The notes beneath the pieces were generated by a model. It did not search any database, had not been told where the DNA came from, and saw only the letters and a program-made list of their open reading frames with translations. A program made the translations under genes and the position numbers. Source: Gracilaria gracilis (lineage: Eukaryota; Rhodophyta; Florideophyceae; Gracilariales; Gracilariaceae). Taken from it: a stretch of 64,000 nt of DNA. The stretch covers positions 186,001 to 250,000 of the forward strand of contig JARGSG010000237.1 in NCBI GenBank assembly GCA_030374805.1. Direction: 5' to 3'. The first letter of the stretch is position 1; every line of letters starts with the position of its first letter. Shown one piece after another: positions 11,842 through 22,600 of this stretch.

Positions 11842-12175
11842 AAATGGAGGAAGAGGAAGTTGGAGAGGAGGATTACGAAGAGGAAGATGACGAGGTGCAA
11901 GGCCACACGGCGGATAACACGGATGGGGACTACGAGGAGGGACCGATGATAATGTATTATGAGGAGGACTAGATAAAACATGTAGGGCATGTAGTGTTAT
12001 GTGTGTGAGAGTGAGGTGACTTGACTAGTACTGAGAAATGAACGAATGTTTTCATATAATGTGAGCATAAAAGGACTGTTGAAGAAAGAAAATGAGTTAC
12101 AAAGCGTGGGGTAAGGAGAGAGAGTTTTGTGCGTATATATCTCTTTTACAAATTGAGACCAAAGTAGTACTGGTA

Positions 12176-13009
12176 CTAAAAGAGAATGTCTTTTCTAAGG
12201 AAATTGACATAGTTGGTGTGAAAAGGGGCACGGTCAGCCAAGCCCGCTCTCTTGGTTTCCTCGGAGGAAAGGTAGAAGTAAGCATTTCTGAATTCGTACT
12301 CAGAGAATGAGGCGTGGAAGGAGGTAAGAGTGCTGCCGTAGGCGAGGAGGTATTGTACTGTGGAGGGGATATTGTAGGAGATAGCTGTGTTGGAGGAGGC
12401 TATGCCGAGTAGTTCCTTCATTATCGTTGGGACTATGATATTGTATCGGGTGGCCACGTCATGCATGGTAATGAAGCCGTGGGAGGAACCAACTAGGTTG
12501 AATGAAGAGATCCAGATGAGCTTTTCGTAGTAGGATTTAGAGAAGGCGTTTTCGTCAACGATATTGCAAGTGAGACCTGCGTTAAAGAAGCGTTGTGCTA
12601 GTGCAAAAGCCCATTTTCCGGTGACAGTTGTGAGGCCGTTGGGAGGAAGAAGGGTGACGCCATCCTGTGGAAGTGCAGCGAGAGTGGGTACGGCGATGTA
12701 AAGAACTGCTCGTGTGGTATGATGAAGACCATTTTTTGAAAGAATGGAAAGAATGTGGCCGTTCTGAATGAAGACCAAGTCTTGTCTGCAAGATGGAGGG
12801 CAGGAGCGAATTACTGTTTCCAACAAGTTGCTCCTGCCGCAAAAGAAAATGGGACCTTGCGGAATGCTGTGTGCGGCTATGAAATCTTGGAGTGAAAGAA
12901 TGGTATCTTAAGGGGTACCGTGGTCGTAAAGCATGGAGCCAATGCGCCCTCTGCATACAACAACAGCTGGGGTGTGGGAGGAGCCGAGAGAAGAGGAAGG
13001 CGAGGTCAT
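12176..13009 (-). pseudogene. Ketopantoate reductase (ApbA/PanE)-like gene, one in-frame stop
   Basis: From the ATG at 13009 the frame reads MTSPSSSLGSSHTPAVVVCRG... with RGRIGSMLYDHG resembling the N-terminal dinucleotide-binding loop of ketopantoate reductase-like proteins. A TAA at codon 34 (12908-12910) interrupts it. The frame is then open to 12176 and includes a C-terminal-like helical region (NAGLTCNIVDENAFSKSYYEKLIW, then a small-residue SS.NLVG and HDVATRY). About 277 codons is short of or near the family's usual 300. It could instead be an exon of a spliced gene whose first exon ends before the stop. It lies in the island between the two composite copies and is the only host-like metabolic gene in this part. 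Identification rests on motif resemblance alone. Confidence 0.4.
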
Positions 13010-13417
13010 TATGTCGATTTTGTTGGATGCTGTGAGGATATATTGTGCTACAGGAGAAAAAGGGAGAGATGCTTAAGTAGAGAATGGCGTTGCCGATGTA
13101 CACATCGATAAAATGGTTTCAGAGGAAAAGATAGTTTTTATGACTAAGTAGTTGAAAGAATGAGGTAGGTGGGTATGAAAGGATTAGGACTGATGGATGT
13201 GTTTATGAAAAGAGATGTGTCGAAATGAAGTATGAAGGGGAAGAGGTAATGGTAAGGAGTTAAGGAACGGGCGCTGTGGATTGGTTTTGTGGGGTGGTAC
13301 TGAAAGGAAAAAACGAAAATATGGAAATATCTAGGAGAAATGGAGTTTTTGGGGAATGGGGGGAAATTGAGGTATAGAAAACTGTGATACAAATAGGCCT
13401 GCGGGGTAGAGGGGTGT

Positions 13418-14126
13418 GTGGCCACGAGTGTAACGGCTGTGATCAGGGGTGGCAAGGACGAGGGTTGTGGTAAGTCGCTCAGACCTGTTCAAGTCGTTTA
13501 TCGCCGGACGCCGTCTTTTCTCGGGATGTCGAATGGATACGTTGGTGAGGAGGAGCTAATGGCTCTGCTGCATAGGACGGAAGTGCCAGAGACGCCGCCG
13601 TGGGAGGGAGGGGGTACTGAGGGGGTTTGTGTGAGTCAGAGGGTTTGTAATGGGGATGGAGAAGGCGGTGGAGGTGATGGGGATGGGGATGGAGGAGTAG
13701 GACCGGAGAGAAGGTTTATGGGGGAGATGGAGGAACGGTTGAGTTAGGGTTGGGAGAGGGGGCAGGTAAAGGGTCGCCTGTGACGCTTGAGTCTCGGGGT
13801 GGGCGGGGGAGTGTGAGGGAGAGGGGGGAGAAGAGGAGGGAGGAGAAGGTGTGGGGAATCGACTAAAGAAGAGAAGAAAGGGTGGGGTGATGGTGGACGA
13901 GGATGGGAAGGTGTTTGTGCGGTCGCAGCTGCCGGGTGGCGCGCCGTTGGTGGGTTTCGGGAGTGCGGCGGCGGCTGCGAGGACGGCGGGGCGTATATGG
14001 GAGGAGCAGGAGAAGAAGAGGCTGGGAGGGGTTGGAAGGCGCTCTGGGGCTAGGAGGGTGTACCAGAATGGGAAGAGTTGTCCGTTGGACTTCTTTAACT
14101 TCACGTTTAGGGAAACTGAGACTTAG
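13418..14126 (+). CDS. Unrecognised Gly-rich reading frames, possible decayed or spliced gene
   Basis: Two open frames, 13418-13747 and 13851-14126, in different phases. The first has a plausible globular start (VQVVYRRTPSFLGMSNG) followed by a Gly/Asp-rich run from GC-rich simple sequence. The second reads VMVDEDGKVFVRSQLPGG and RRVYQNGKSCPLDFFNF. A proline/serine-rich frame on the opposite strand over the same interval looks like a shadow. No family was recognised. It may be one gene with an intron or a frameshift, or merely biased sequence. The interval 13010-13417 upstream holds no gene that I can support. Confidence 0.2.
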
Positions 14127-14245
14127 GATCCGAACGCCGAGTTGGAATAAATTAGCGCTGGTGACCCGAGAGTAAATTTTTTGAGTGATTTTGACGACTG
14201 CGACGAATGTGAGGTAACGGTAACGGGCAGTGGCGCACGAACTGC

Positions 14246-14423
14246 AAACTAGCATAAACTTCAACAAATGGAGTTCAACTGCGGCACGTGGAAATGCGAT
14301 TTCCAAAAAAAAATTTTTTGCCTTGCCAACTAGCGCAATCTGCGAAATTGCTAGTTTTTTCGGCCTTTTATTTTCATAACTAGCCATCTAGCATACTAAA
14401 CTAGCATTCCGAGAACACCGACG
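14246..14423 (+). repeat. Short AACTAGCA-rich element, copy at 2OG gene end
   Basis: The segment opens with AAACTAGCATAAAC and closes with AAACTAGCATTCCGAGAACA, with further AACTAGC or GCTAGTT copies between. A sister with the same opening and closing lies at 29633-29855. The right edge coincides with the point where the ParB-2OG copy 2 tail stops matching copy 1, which suggests insertion at the gene end and supplies its last few codons. Probably a small non-autonomous element. Confidence 0.5.
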
Positions 14424-17400
14424 TACTCATCGTCGTCATCCATTATCATCTGTCTTTCCTCGTAATCCCCATCTGTATTCTCAGCAGTGCCACCTGACAT
14501 CTCTTCATCTTCCTCTTCGTACTCTTCCTCTCCATCTTCTATACCTTCCATTTCAATCTCTTCCTCCAAACCTTCATCATCTTCCAGCTGGTCGTTTGGG
14601 TCTTCTCCTAGCCCAAAGTCCTCATCTACGAACTTTGGCCGAAACGCTGGCTCCCTGTGCACCGCTTCAGGGAGCTTGTATCCTTCAGGTACCAAATGCA
14701 TGTGACACCTCAGGCAACTCTCTTTTACAAACGCATCCATGTACCCAGCTCCCGCATGAAACACATCCCCTCTCCCAATAAACACAGAGTAAGGCGGAAC
14801 CCTGAACTTCTTCACAACCATTGTACGTGATAACCTCCTCAAACTCTTGTCATCCGTCACATACATATTGTGAGACTTCTCACAAACCCATATCATAAAT
14901 GAACTCCCTCCAGAGGCCATTACGAAGAACCCCGGAATATCTCCCTTATCCTTCTCCACATTCGTCAACCCTCGAAAATCAGTGTGCAAAACCTGCCTTG
15001 GGCATCCCTCCCCCGTACACAACACATGCTATTCGGTCTGCGGCGCATACATCCTTTTCTTAGCCTTGCTGTTGTTACAAAGGCGAAGAGCCGATGCAAT
15101 TTGCCCAAACCTCGCATCCAAAAACGCCCGCTTTCTCACCATCATCACATTCTTCTCATCAGATTCCATGCAATCAACAATCCCTTTCTTCGTCGTAATA
15201 TATCGTCCAATTCCCTGCATCCTGTCCCCAGCCTCCTTTCCTTCCCTCGCGTTGATGATGGGATTCCATTTCGTTCGGTTCTCTTCAAACTTCAAGTCTG
15301 GCTGCTCCTTGAAGTCCTTTTCAAAAAACTCTAGCACCCATTTTCTCAAATCTTCATCCACCACCACGCCCCTCTTCTTCGCCTCCTCTGACATACCTCC
15401 ATCAGTTCCGAAGTGTTCCAAAACACAGAAATTCCTTTCCATCAATTCCATTCTCTTCGTCGCAAAGTACTCTCGAGCGAGGTCATCCCTCTCCATCGCC
15501 GCCATCCAAAGAGCTTCTTCCTCCCCTCTCGGCTTTCCTTTCAACGGAAGCTTCACCCCAAGAACTGGTTCTTTCGTGCTACCCAGCTCCTTGTGCACAT
15601 TCCGGGCGGCATGCTAGTACACCGCGTGATGGACCGCTCTCAAATCTGCCACCCCCAAACATCCCGCCCTGTGCTTCTTTCGCAAATGAATCATCTCCAT
15701 CCACGGGTGCTGAAGTTTCACTGCATTCTTCCCTCCCGGCCACTCACTCGGTAGCGCATTCACCAGACTCGTCCATGACATATCCGATCCACCAGCCCAC
15801 TCACCTGCCTTATTCATCCCTTTCGGTGGTTTCTCGGGATTCTTATCTTCAAATTTACGCATCGTTCCTTCCTCCACCCCTTCTTCCTCGTCCTGAACGA
15901 ACCTACTATCGTTCTCACTGCCACCACTTTCATCCTCGCTCGACGACACCACATTTATTTTCTGTTATTTGAAGAACTTCTTCAATGCCGTCTTCGTCAT
16001 ATTCCTGAATAAAGTAACAACCTTCATTGGTATATCTCCAGAAGGGGTCTTCACTGTGCTCTTCTTCATCCTCTTCGGAGCAGGTTGGATTTCTACCTCA
16101 TTCTCATCGTGAGTAAGATCAATTAACCTCCTCTTATTCTTCTTCTTGCTCCCAGCCTTGCTACCCCAATCCTCTTTCAGCCGGCCCGGAGCAATCTCTT
16201 TCCGTGTGCTCCGCCTCAACCCTGATGGCTCTGCTTCAGGGTCGTCCCCTTGCATGGAAGCTTTCAACAACATGAGAGCATCTTCTGCCTCATTAGGCGC
16301 TGTGGTTGACGTACCGTCACCTACACCCACGACTTCAACCACCTCCTTCCCCACCTCCTTCACCTCCTCTGACGTTTGAAGCGATACTTTGAAAACTTCT
16401 TGAAGCTTGTTACCCGCGGTCTTCACCCTTCTAGACACCATGCCGTTCCATAAACGCCTCGCACCGCCAAGTTCCATTTTTGCTGTCCGCATACCCAGAT
16501 ATTCCATCACAGACACATGTTTTCCTCCTGAGTTGAATACTGTCTGAAATACTTCTTCAACACTAATCTCCTTCTTCTTCGCAGTGACATTACATAGGTT
16601 GTACATACCTATGGCATATTGAAAGAAGTGCTTCCTCATGTCTTCAAAACGACCGGTTCTCGTAGAAGAAGACAACCTCAGTTCCACATGCCATTGCAAG
16701 CAACGTGCGACAAATCGAAACTGCGCATCGGTGAGACCCATCAGGAGGTCACTCGAGACGTGCGTCAACGTCAGGGCTGGACCCTCCTCCCACAACTTCT
16801 CAAAGAACTCCAAATCCCCCTCACATTCCACAAACTTCAGAGCCAATGTCGCGTAACGAGTCAAGTGACGCACGCTGTAGTCACCAATAGCCTCAATTCT
16901 CTTCAAAGCACCAGCTAACTGCTTCGAAGTAATGCTCTTCACATCCACATGTGACTCGTCTACGAAGTTCTGCACAAAAGACACCGTGCTATGAATTTTG
17001 TCTGCAAAGGACATCTTCAGCACATTTGAACTCATCTCGTTCAGAAGATTGCCGAGTCCTAGTATCTCGTTCATTGCCATGGCATTTCCATCTTTTCTTC
17101 CCCACAGCACAACATCCAGAGAACGGACTATATCCATACACTTCCCGCCTTCCCCATGCAAGTCTCGTAGCACAAGAATTCGGTGATATCCGTCTATGAA
17201 GGTTACGGGCACAACAACTCTCCCATCAACAACTATTTAATTCACAGCATACTCCCCTAGAGATGCCACAGCAATCGAACCTGCAGACGGAAGCCACCCA
17301 AAGTTGCAAAATTTCATCATCGTCGCCTCCTTGTGTCCCAGATTTACACTACGAACTGTCTTCTTCGGGATTTCAATCATCTCGGTATCCATCGTCATCC

Positions 17401-18116
17401 TGCGCTGAAAATAGTCGGCGACGGAAATCTTCTTGAGAGACAGGGTGTTGTCAACCTCTTCCGACGGAACACTGTCTCCTTCATCGAACAAGTCCTTCTG
17501 CGCGTCAGCAAGCGGAGCCTTACTCGTCTGAACGACCTGCACAATATCGTCGTCGGAGTCCTCTATCATGCTGACGCTCGCTCCCACGGGCTTCTTCATC
17601 CCTTTAGAAAACTTTCCTCGAGTTTTGGAAGCTTTTTCAGCAGGTTTCTCGACCTCCAGAGCAACCACTTTCTCAGGCTGAGATGTGGAAGACCTGCCAG
17701 CCCCAGACTCTGGAGTAGGACTTTGCGGAATCTCGATTCGGTCCATCATCGACGTATCCCACGCATACAACCCAGCCCAGAACAACTCGCTCAGCGTACT
17801 TGGTGGGTCTTCAGAACCTTGAAAACGGTAAGGGTACTTCACGCTTCCAAGAATTATAATAATCTTCGTCCTCCAGATCAAAACCAAGACATCTGCTTCT
17901 AGGGCAGTCGCGCTTAAAAGATGCCCATGGAGCGAACGGCAAAGAAACCTTCTCTGCACCACCGGCGGACCCCACACCTCTCATCTCCGCGGTTCCCACT
18001 TTCACCCTGCTCTTTTCTTTCCCAATCGTCACAAACAAATGCACCGCATCGCCGCCTTTCACTACTGGCGTAGCAGCGGGCGAAACCTTCTTCATCATTG
18101 CTCGGGCTGGTGGCAT
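14396..18116 (-). pseudogene. ParB-like / 2OG-Fe(II) oxygenase-like fusion, copy 2 (decayed)
   Basis: Read from 18116 downward: an N-terminal domain (VKGGDAVHLFVTIGKEKSRVKVGTAE), then IEIPKKTVRSVN and, near 17200, PVTFIDGYHRILVL, the ParB-like DGxHR signature. A long helical segment extends to 15965. The linker SSSEDESGG leads to the oxygenase half. In the uninterrupted C-terminal 209-codon stretch (15025-14396) the putative iron ligands are H14 and D16 (VLHTDF) and H90 (DVFHAGAGY), with R106 (LRCHMHL) as candidate 2-oxoglutarate contact. A Glu/Asp-rich tail ends the protein. About five breaks interrupt the whole, but homology to copy 1 runs across the junction between the two halves, supporting a single gene of about 1,240 codons. 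The oxygenase substrate is unknown; nucleic acid is a guess from context. Confidence 0.6.
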
Positions 18117-18888
18117 ACGCGGCGTAGGGCCCTTTGCCCTCTCTCTCGTGTTAGGGGCGGCATTTCAAACACCCCTGCACTTGGGCTCGCTCGTCTTGAA
18201 TCCGGCCCCCTTTTATGCTTGCGAAGCGGCATCGCGGTTACACGCGGCTGATAGAATGAAAAAGGTTGTTTACGACCGTCGAGAACGCTCCCGAGATCAG
18301 TTAGCTAGTTGTAACTTTCACTCCCGTTCCTTTCCGTCTAGTTCATCACGGATGCGCGTCCGCTCAATATTAGTTTAAACTATACAATGTGTCTATTTAA
18401 AAATTTTATAGCGTACTCGCGGGACGTTTACAAATCTACATGAAGCTACTAACGCTGCTAATATCTATAGTACACTTGTACAACAGGGTTTGAGCAATAA
18501 AAAAATACAGGGGGGGTCACGCATTGGTGCCATTTTGAGTATTGCCATCCTCTAATTAGTGCTACCCCTCAGCACGTGACACACCCGGAGGTGGGTGCCA
18601 GTCCGGGAGGGTGGGATGAGTGCGTATGCGTATGTAACGTCAGTGACGCAATGGACCACCTACAGAAAACGAAATCAGCTTCGCTCTCTACAAAGCTAAA
18701 GAAAGTAGAGGTGCTCAGTGCCAAACGCTGATAACTGAGTACGCGTAGACAAGTTCATTTCACTCGCTTTCTTCTTCATTGAACATTTCCACCTTCTAAT
18801 TAGTGCCAACTGTGTCGCACTGGCACGGGGTGGCACTATTGCGTGTATGCTCCTGTAAACAAAACTTATGGCGCACTAATTTCACTCT
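18117..18888. other. Non-coding part of the divergent intergenic region, copy 2
   Basis: About 770 bases with no supported gene. It is locally AT-rich (18360-18520) and carries two similar phrases, CCTCTAATTAGTGC near 18550 and CTTCTAATTAGTGC near 18795. It should contain the 5' leader of the ParB-2OG gene. Confidence 0.3.
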
Positions 18889-19327
18889 GGGACAGCGGAC
18901 AGGGGTTTCGTGGCGCTTCATCGGTGCACCGATGAAGCGCCAGGACACCCGGGTCCGCTGTCCCAAAAAATATTTTTGATTTTTTTTGAAACGGGTGGCT
19001 GGACGGTAGTGCCACGTATGCCAGCACCCCGGTTTCATCACACACGGCGCGTTGACAGCGGGCGAATTTTACCGCTTATGGCTCGTTGGCGGTGCCACGT
19101 GTGCCACAGCCCCAGGTTCATCACTCACGGCGCGTTGTGACATCGGACCGGGGTGTCGTGGCGCTTCATCGGTGCACCAATGAAGCGCCACGACACCCCG
19201 GTCCGCTGTCCCAGGCTGTCGTTGAAAAATATGGAAAATAAAATATTTTTTTGGGACAGCGGACCAGGGGGTCGCGGCGCTTCATCAGTGCACTGATGAA
19301 GCGCCACTCCATCCGGTTCCGCTGTCC
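18889..19327. repeat. Cluster of three ~75-bp palindromes, copy 2
   Basis: Inverted repeats at 18889-18964, 19138-19212 and 19253-19327, with arms GGGACAGCGGACC and TGGCGCTTCATCGGTGCA around the centre. The core TGGCGCTTCATC ... GATGAAGCGCCA is shared with the cluster at 3618-5334, and short CACGGCGCGTTG phrases between them match CACGGCGCGTGG there. The cluster lies between the divergent genes, as in copy 1. Confidence 0.8.
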
Positions 19328-19499
19328 TACAAGCCGTTCCCTATAACTTCGCCTATATGTTTGCAATCACCAAGTTCCGTATCCCTCGAGTGTCGCCGCT
19401 TTCCCTGACACCTCTTTACGGGTTCACGTGCATCTCAGGCATCTTGCACATCTCCCTGTCGTGTTGAAAGAACCTGGTTCTTGCTGTATCGTTGCTATC

Positions 19500-19640
19500 C
19501 TCTCCCGCCCGCTCCCGTCTTGCGCGCAATTTCATATCCCGTCGGCAGTTATCCCCCGCCCGCTGCAGTCTCCCGTGCGCTGTTTCCTCCCCTCCGCCTC
19601 CATCTCCCGTCCGCTCCCATCTCCCGTCCGCTCCGGAAAT
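19500..19640 (+). repeat. CTCCCGTCCGCTC-type short tandem repeats upstream of MTase-SET copy 2
   Basis: Degenerate 12-14-bp units such as CTCCCGTCCGCTCC and CCCGCCCGCTCCCGTC fill the leader before the start codon at 19678. The same pattern lies upstream of copy 1 (3290-3430, opposite strand). Confidence 0.5.
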
Positions 19641-19677
19641 TCGAATCATAACCCGTCAATGCACCCTCTTCCCGTGC

Positions 19678-22600
19678 ATGCATAAAATGGCTCCACATAG
19701 TTCATCGAGGTCTACGTCACCGGCACCGTCAAGCTCCGATATGAAGGTTGGAAAACTGTATGGCTCCGGAGATGAGCTTGTCACAGTATGCCCCGCAATC
19801 TGCGATCATTACGCGTCGACAATGCGAGATGAAGACCGGCCAAGGAAGGTGGAACACAGCGAGTTCGTTGATTACGTTATCAAGAATCGCAACGTCCTAC
19901 CGCTGGCCAAGAATTACTTCTATATTCTTGTGGGTCCAAGACGTCCGACGTTTACTGACAGTGAACTACGGGTCGTATCTCTGAAGGGGTCTAATCGTCA
20001 GCTATACTTCTCAACGAGGTTATTGGACATTTTGGACGGTGATAGGGACTGGCGTGTAAGGGACTTCTGGAATGCTTATACCGAGGTGAACTTTAAAGGA
20101 ATACCGAAGAATGTGACTTTGACCAAGTTTTTCAAGTCAATGACTGTACCTCTTAAGCGAGTGGGACGGGTGGTCCCCCCGTTCGCCACAACCGTTGCAA
20201 CAGATTTCCGAAGGATTCTCTTTCTCTCGCTCATTCAGAAAGTTTCCATAGAAAAAAGAGTTGTAGGCCAGAAGAGGAAAAGAGGAGACAAGGGATATCC
20301 CACACCTTTTGTGAATGTCCAAATATCAAACAAACTCCAAGCTCAGCGTGTTGGCTTTGGTGTGCAGCTCATAATAAAGGCATGGGATTGTTTCTCTCAA
20401 TTCCTGAGATTTCCTACCGTGGAGGTCATGGTTCTTCCATTCACCCGAGTCATGTACGACGAAATGCAGTTTCAAGCGATGGAGACGAGGGCAGAGTGGT
20501 TCTTCCACCGGGATAACGACCATCGCTTGCTACCGAGCAAAGGTGAAACTGTTATTGAAACAGAGGTCATCCCGTGGGCATGGAAGTTACCGCAAGACAT
20601 CGATGCTGCCCTCCAAATGCTTGCAAAGGAGTTCATTTCGGACCTCAACAAGGTTATTGTGAATGAAAAGTTCTTCTCAATTTCCAAACCAGGACGATGG
20701 AAAGTTCTGAAGACGTTTACCAGAGACTCATCACGGGCGTTTGCTCAGAGATTCGATAGTTTCTCGAATTCGCTTGTGTCCTCCGTCATATGGGCCATAA
20801 GCCCGTTGAAACTGAAAGAATCAGTGAACGTCCCTGGTATAGGAGTAACGCCGATATCCATACCAGAACCTGCCATACAAATTGAAGATGATGTGGAGGA
20901 GGTGTAGGAAATTAAGAAACCAACGGAGCCGAAGGAAGGGAGAGGCGAAGAAGGAGATGGTGATACGAACATAGTGGCCGACATTGGGAAAGGAAGTACT
21001 GGTGACGAAGCGTCCGGGGTAGGCGTAATACCCCCACCATCCATTGCATCGTTGGATGACAAAATGGCTTTCGGAAGTTGTGAGGAGGAGATGAAGAAGT
21101 ACTTTCGCTTGTACAATTGCGGGTTTGAGGATATGGTAGTGATGGACGAGACGTTGCGCAGAGATGGTGTGTCCCCATTAGGAAAAGTTCAACTGATTCT
21201 CATAGACCCTCCGTACAACATCCGAAAGAACAATAACCTAAACAACAGCTGGTACGATGTACTGAGCCCTCAGGACATGAAGAAGGCTGCAAAGCTTCTA
21301 TCAAGATTGCTACGTCCTGGGGGCCATTTCGCCATCTTTAGTGCTTTCGAGCAGGTCCAGCGATAGAGAGATGTACTTTCTGCCGTTGGGGCAAAAGACG
21401 AAATTGGAGTACCAAGGCGTTTCTTTGTTGTGGACCAGGTCCCAATGCACTTTGTACGGTCGCAAGGCAACCCGATGCGTAACCCTGGACGTAGTTCGTG
21501 CTCCCTTTTCCCTCCAATGGAGTATGCTGTACATGGAGGTCGAAATGGTCTCAGCTACGCGCAGCAGCATGTGATGGTGAAATATGAGAACTTTAATTTC
21601 TTGCAGTTGAGGTACCCGGGGTACCACAGTGTCATTGACCAGGTACCCCTCATGTCTAATGGGGAGACTCTTCAGTGGAAGAGGAAGAAAGAAGGTGGGG
21701 GCTACGTTTTACGAAAGGTGAGATCCGAACAGAAACCTCGGGCATTGTTGAAGGAGCTACTCAGTCGGTTTTCCTAGGCTGGGGATTTTGTGGTCGACTT
21801 GTTTGCGGGGACGTTTTCGACAGCAATGGCTTGCATCGAGTTACAACAGCATCGTAGGTTCATCGGGTGTGAGCCGGACCCTGACTGCTTTGCTCATGCG
21901 AGGCACGTCGCAATTACTCAATTCTCATTGTGCGTGCCGGAAAATGACACGGATACCCCAATAACGCAGAAAGTTCGGAATGCTATGATTAGGGTGTTGA
22001 AATTATTTCCGAAGTGGAATGTCCGCCCATCGAGATCATGGAAGGCTCCATCCGGCTACCCCCAGTATCAAAAGTTTCCTACGTATATTGTGGTCTTTCT
22101 TGCGTCAATGTGGCGGGATGAGAGCTTGGTCACGACTGGTAGGCGTAACGCTCTTAACGAATGGCCGAAAACTTTGCAAGGAAAGATGGGGCTTCTGGAT
22201 TGGAATGCAATGTTGGCACTCGAAGCGACGATGTGCGGTTGTCGTATCGGGAAGTCGACGATTCGCCACCCTGGCGCAGGAGGGGGGGTGTTCACTACAC
22301 GCCGATTCATGGAAAATGAAGGGATATGTTACTTCTATGGAACACTGGTGTACCATGACCTAGCGAAGAGAAAAGAGGTACACAAGAAATATGGTGAAGG
22401 TTTATTTGGAGTTACTTCCGAACGCTTTCGGAAGTATGCGATGGAGTTTAACGTCCGTGGCGATATATTCCATAACCTCGCAGAAAGAAGACAATGAGTA
22501 AGTTTGATACCTGTATGGATTGTCCCCGCTCCTTTTTCATTTGGTGGAACGATTAACGATCCCAAATATATGGAAGGCGATAAGGACATTGATGCAGTTG

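Larger units (their letters stand above)
9364..11842 (+). mobile_element. 2.5-kb DNA transposon with TIRs carrying a DUF7869-like transposase
   Basis: Inverted repeats bound the segment: left 9365-9410 and right 11797-11841 share AACCA.TTCAAGAATACGCAATGGCT in opposite orientation (about 40 bp, few mismatches). A CTTTGA hexamer is present at both edges (9358-9363 and 11837-11842) and may be the target duplication, though the exact ends are uncertain. The insertion splits the acidic C-terminal tail of the ParB-2OG gene, whose uninterrupted form is seen in copy 2. It contains one intact ORF, so it is younger than the decay of its host. Confidence 0.8.
5706..11972 (+). pseudogene. ParB-like domain fused to 2OG-Fe(II) oxygenase-like domain, copy 1 (decayed, interrupted)
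   Basis: The first part (5706-6293) matches the N-terminus of copy 2. An open 573-codon stretch (6336-8057) holds a ParB/sulfiredoxin-fold signature: IEIPKKTVRSVN, then PVTLIDGYHR with D137, H140 and R141 of that stretch, followed by helical sequence as in ParB/KorB proteins. A basic-acidic linker leads into the second half (about 8060-9350), where RQVLHTDF supplies the HxD of a 2OG-Fe(II) oxygenase and FHAGAGY a distal His. The acidic C-terminal tail reappears at 11842-11972 after the inserted transposon. Several stops and frame changes are present. Minus the insertion, the length is about 1,260 codons, equal to copy 2. The start at 5706 is chosen because homology to copy 2 begins nearby. 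Confidence 0.6.
121..11990. mobile_element. Composite divergent element, copy 1 (MTase-SET / ParB-2OG)
   Basis: Two divergent fusion genes flank a palindrome-rich centre: MTase-SET on the minus strand (121-3270) and ParB-2OG on the plus strand (5706-11972). The same two genes, in the same divergent order around similar palindromes, recur inverted at 14396-22806, which makes this a repeated unit and not a chance pair. No transposase or integrase clearly belongs to the unit and no terminal repeat was recognised, so its outer limits and its mobility mechanism are unknown. The left end may continue beyond the window. It carries a younger DUF7869-like transposon insertion at 9364-11842. Both genes here are broken by several stops and frame changes. 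Confidence 0.6.

Noticed and set aside
9364-11842. DUF7869-like gene as the transposase of the whole composite element
   Set aside because: It has its own TIRs, interrupts the ParB-2OG tail and is absent from copy 2.
13556-14104. 182-codon minus-strand Pro/Ser-rich frame as a gene
   Set aside because: Composition follows from the G-rich plus strand; no motif. The plus-strand frames are listed only at low confidence.
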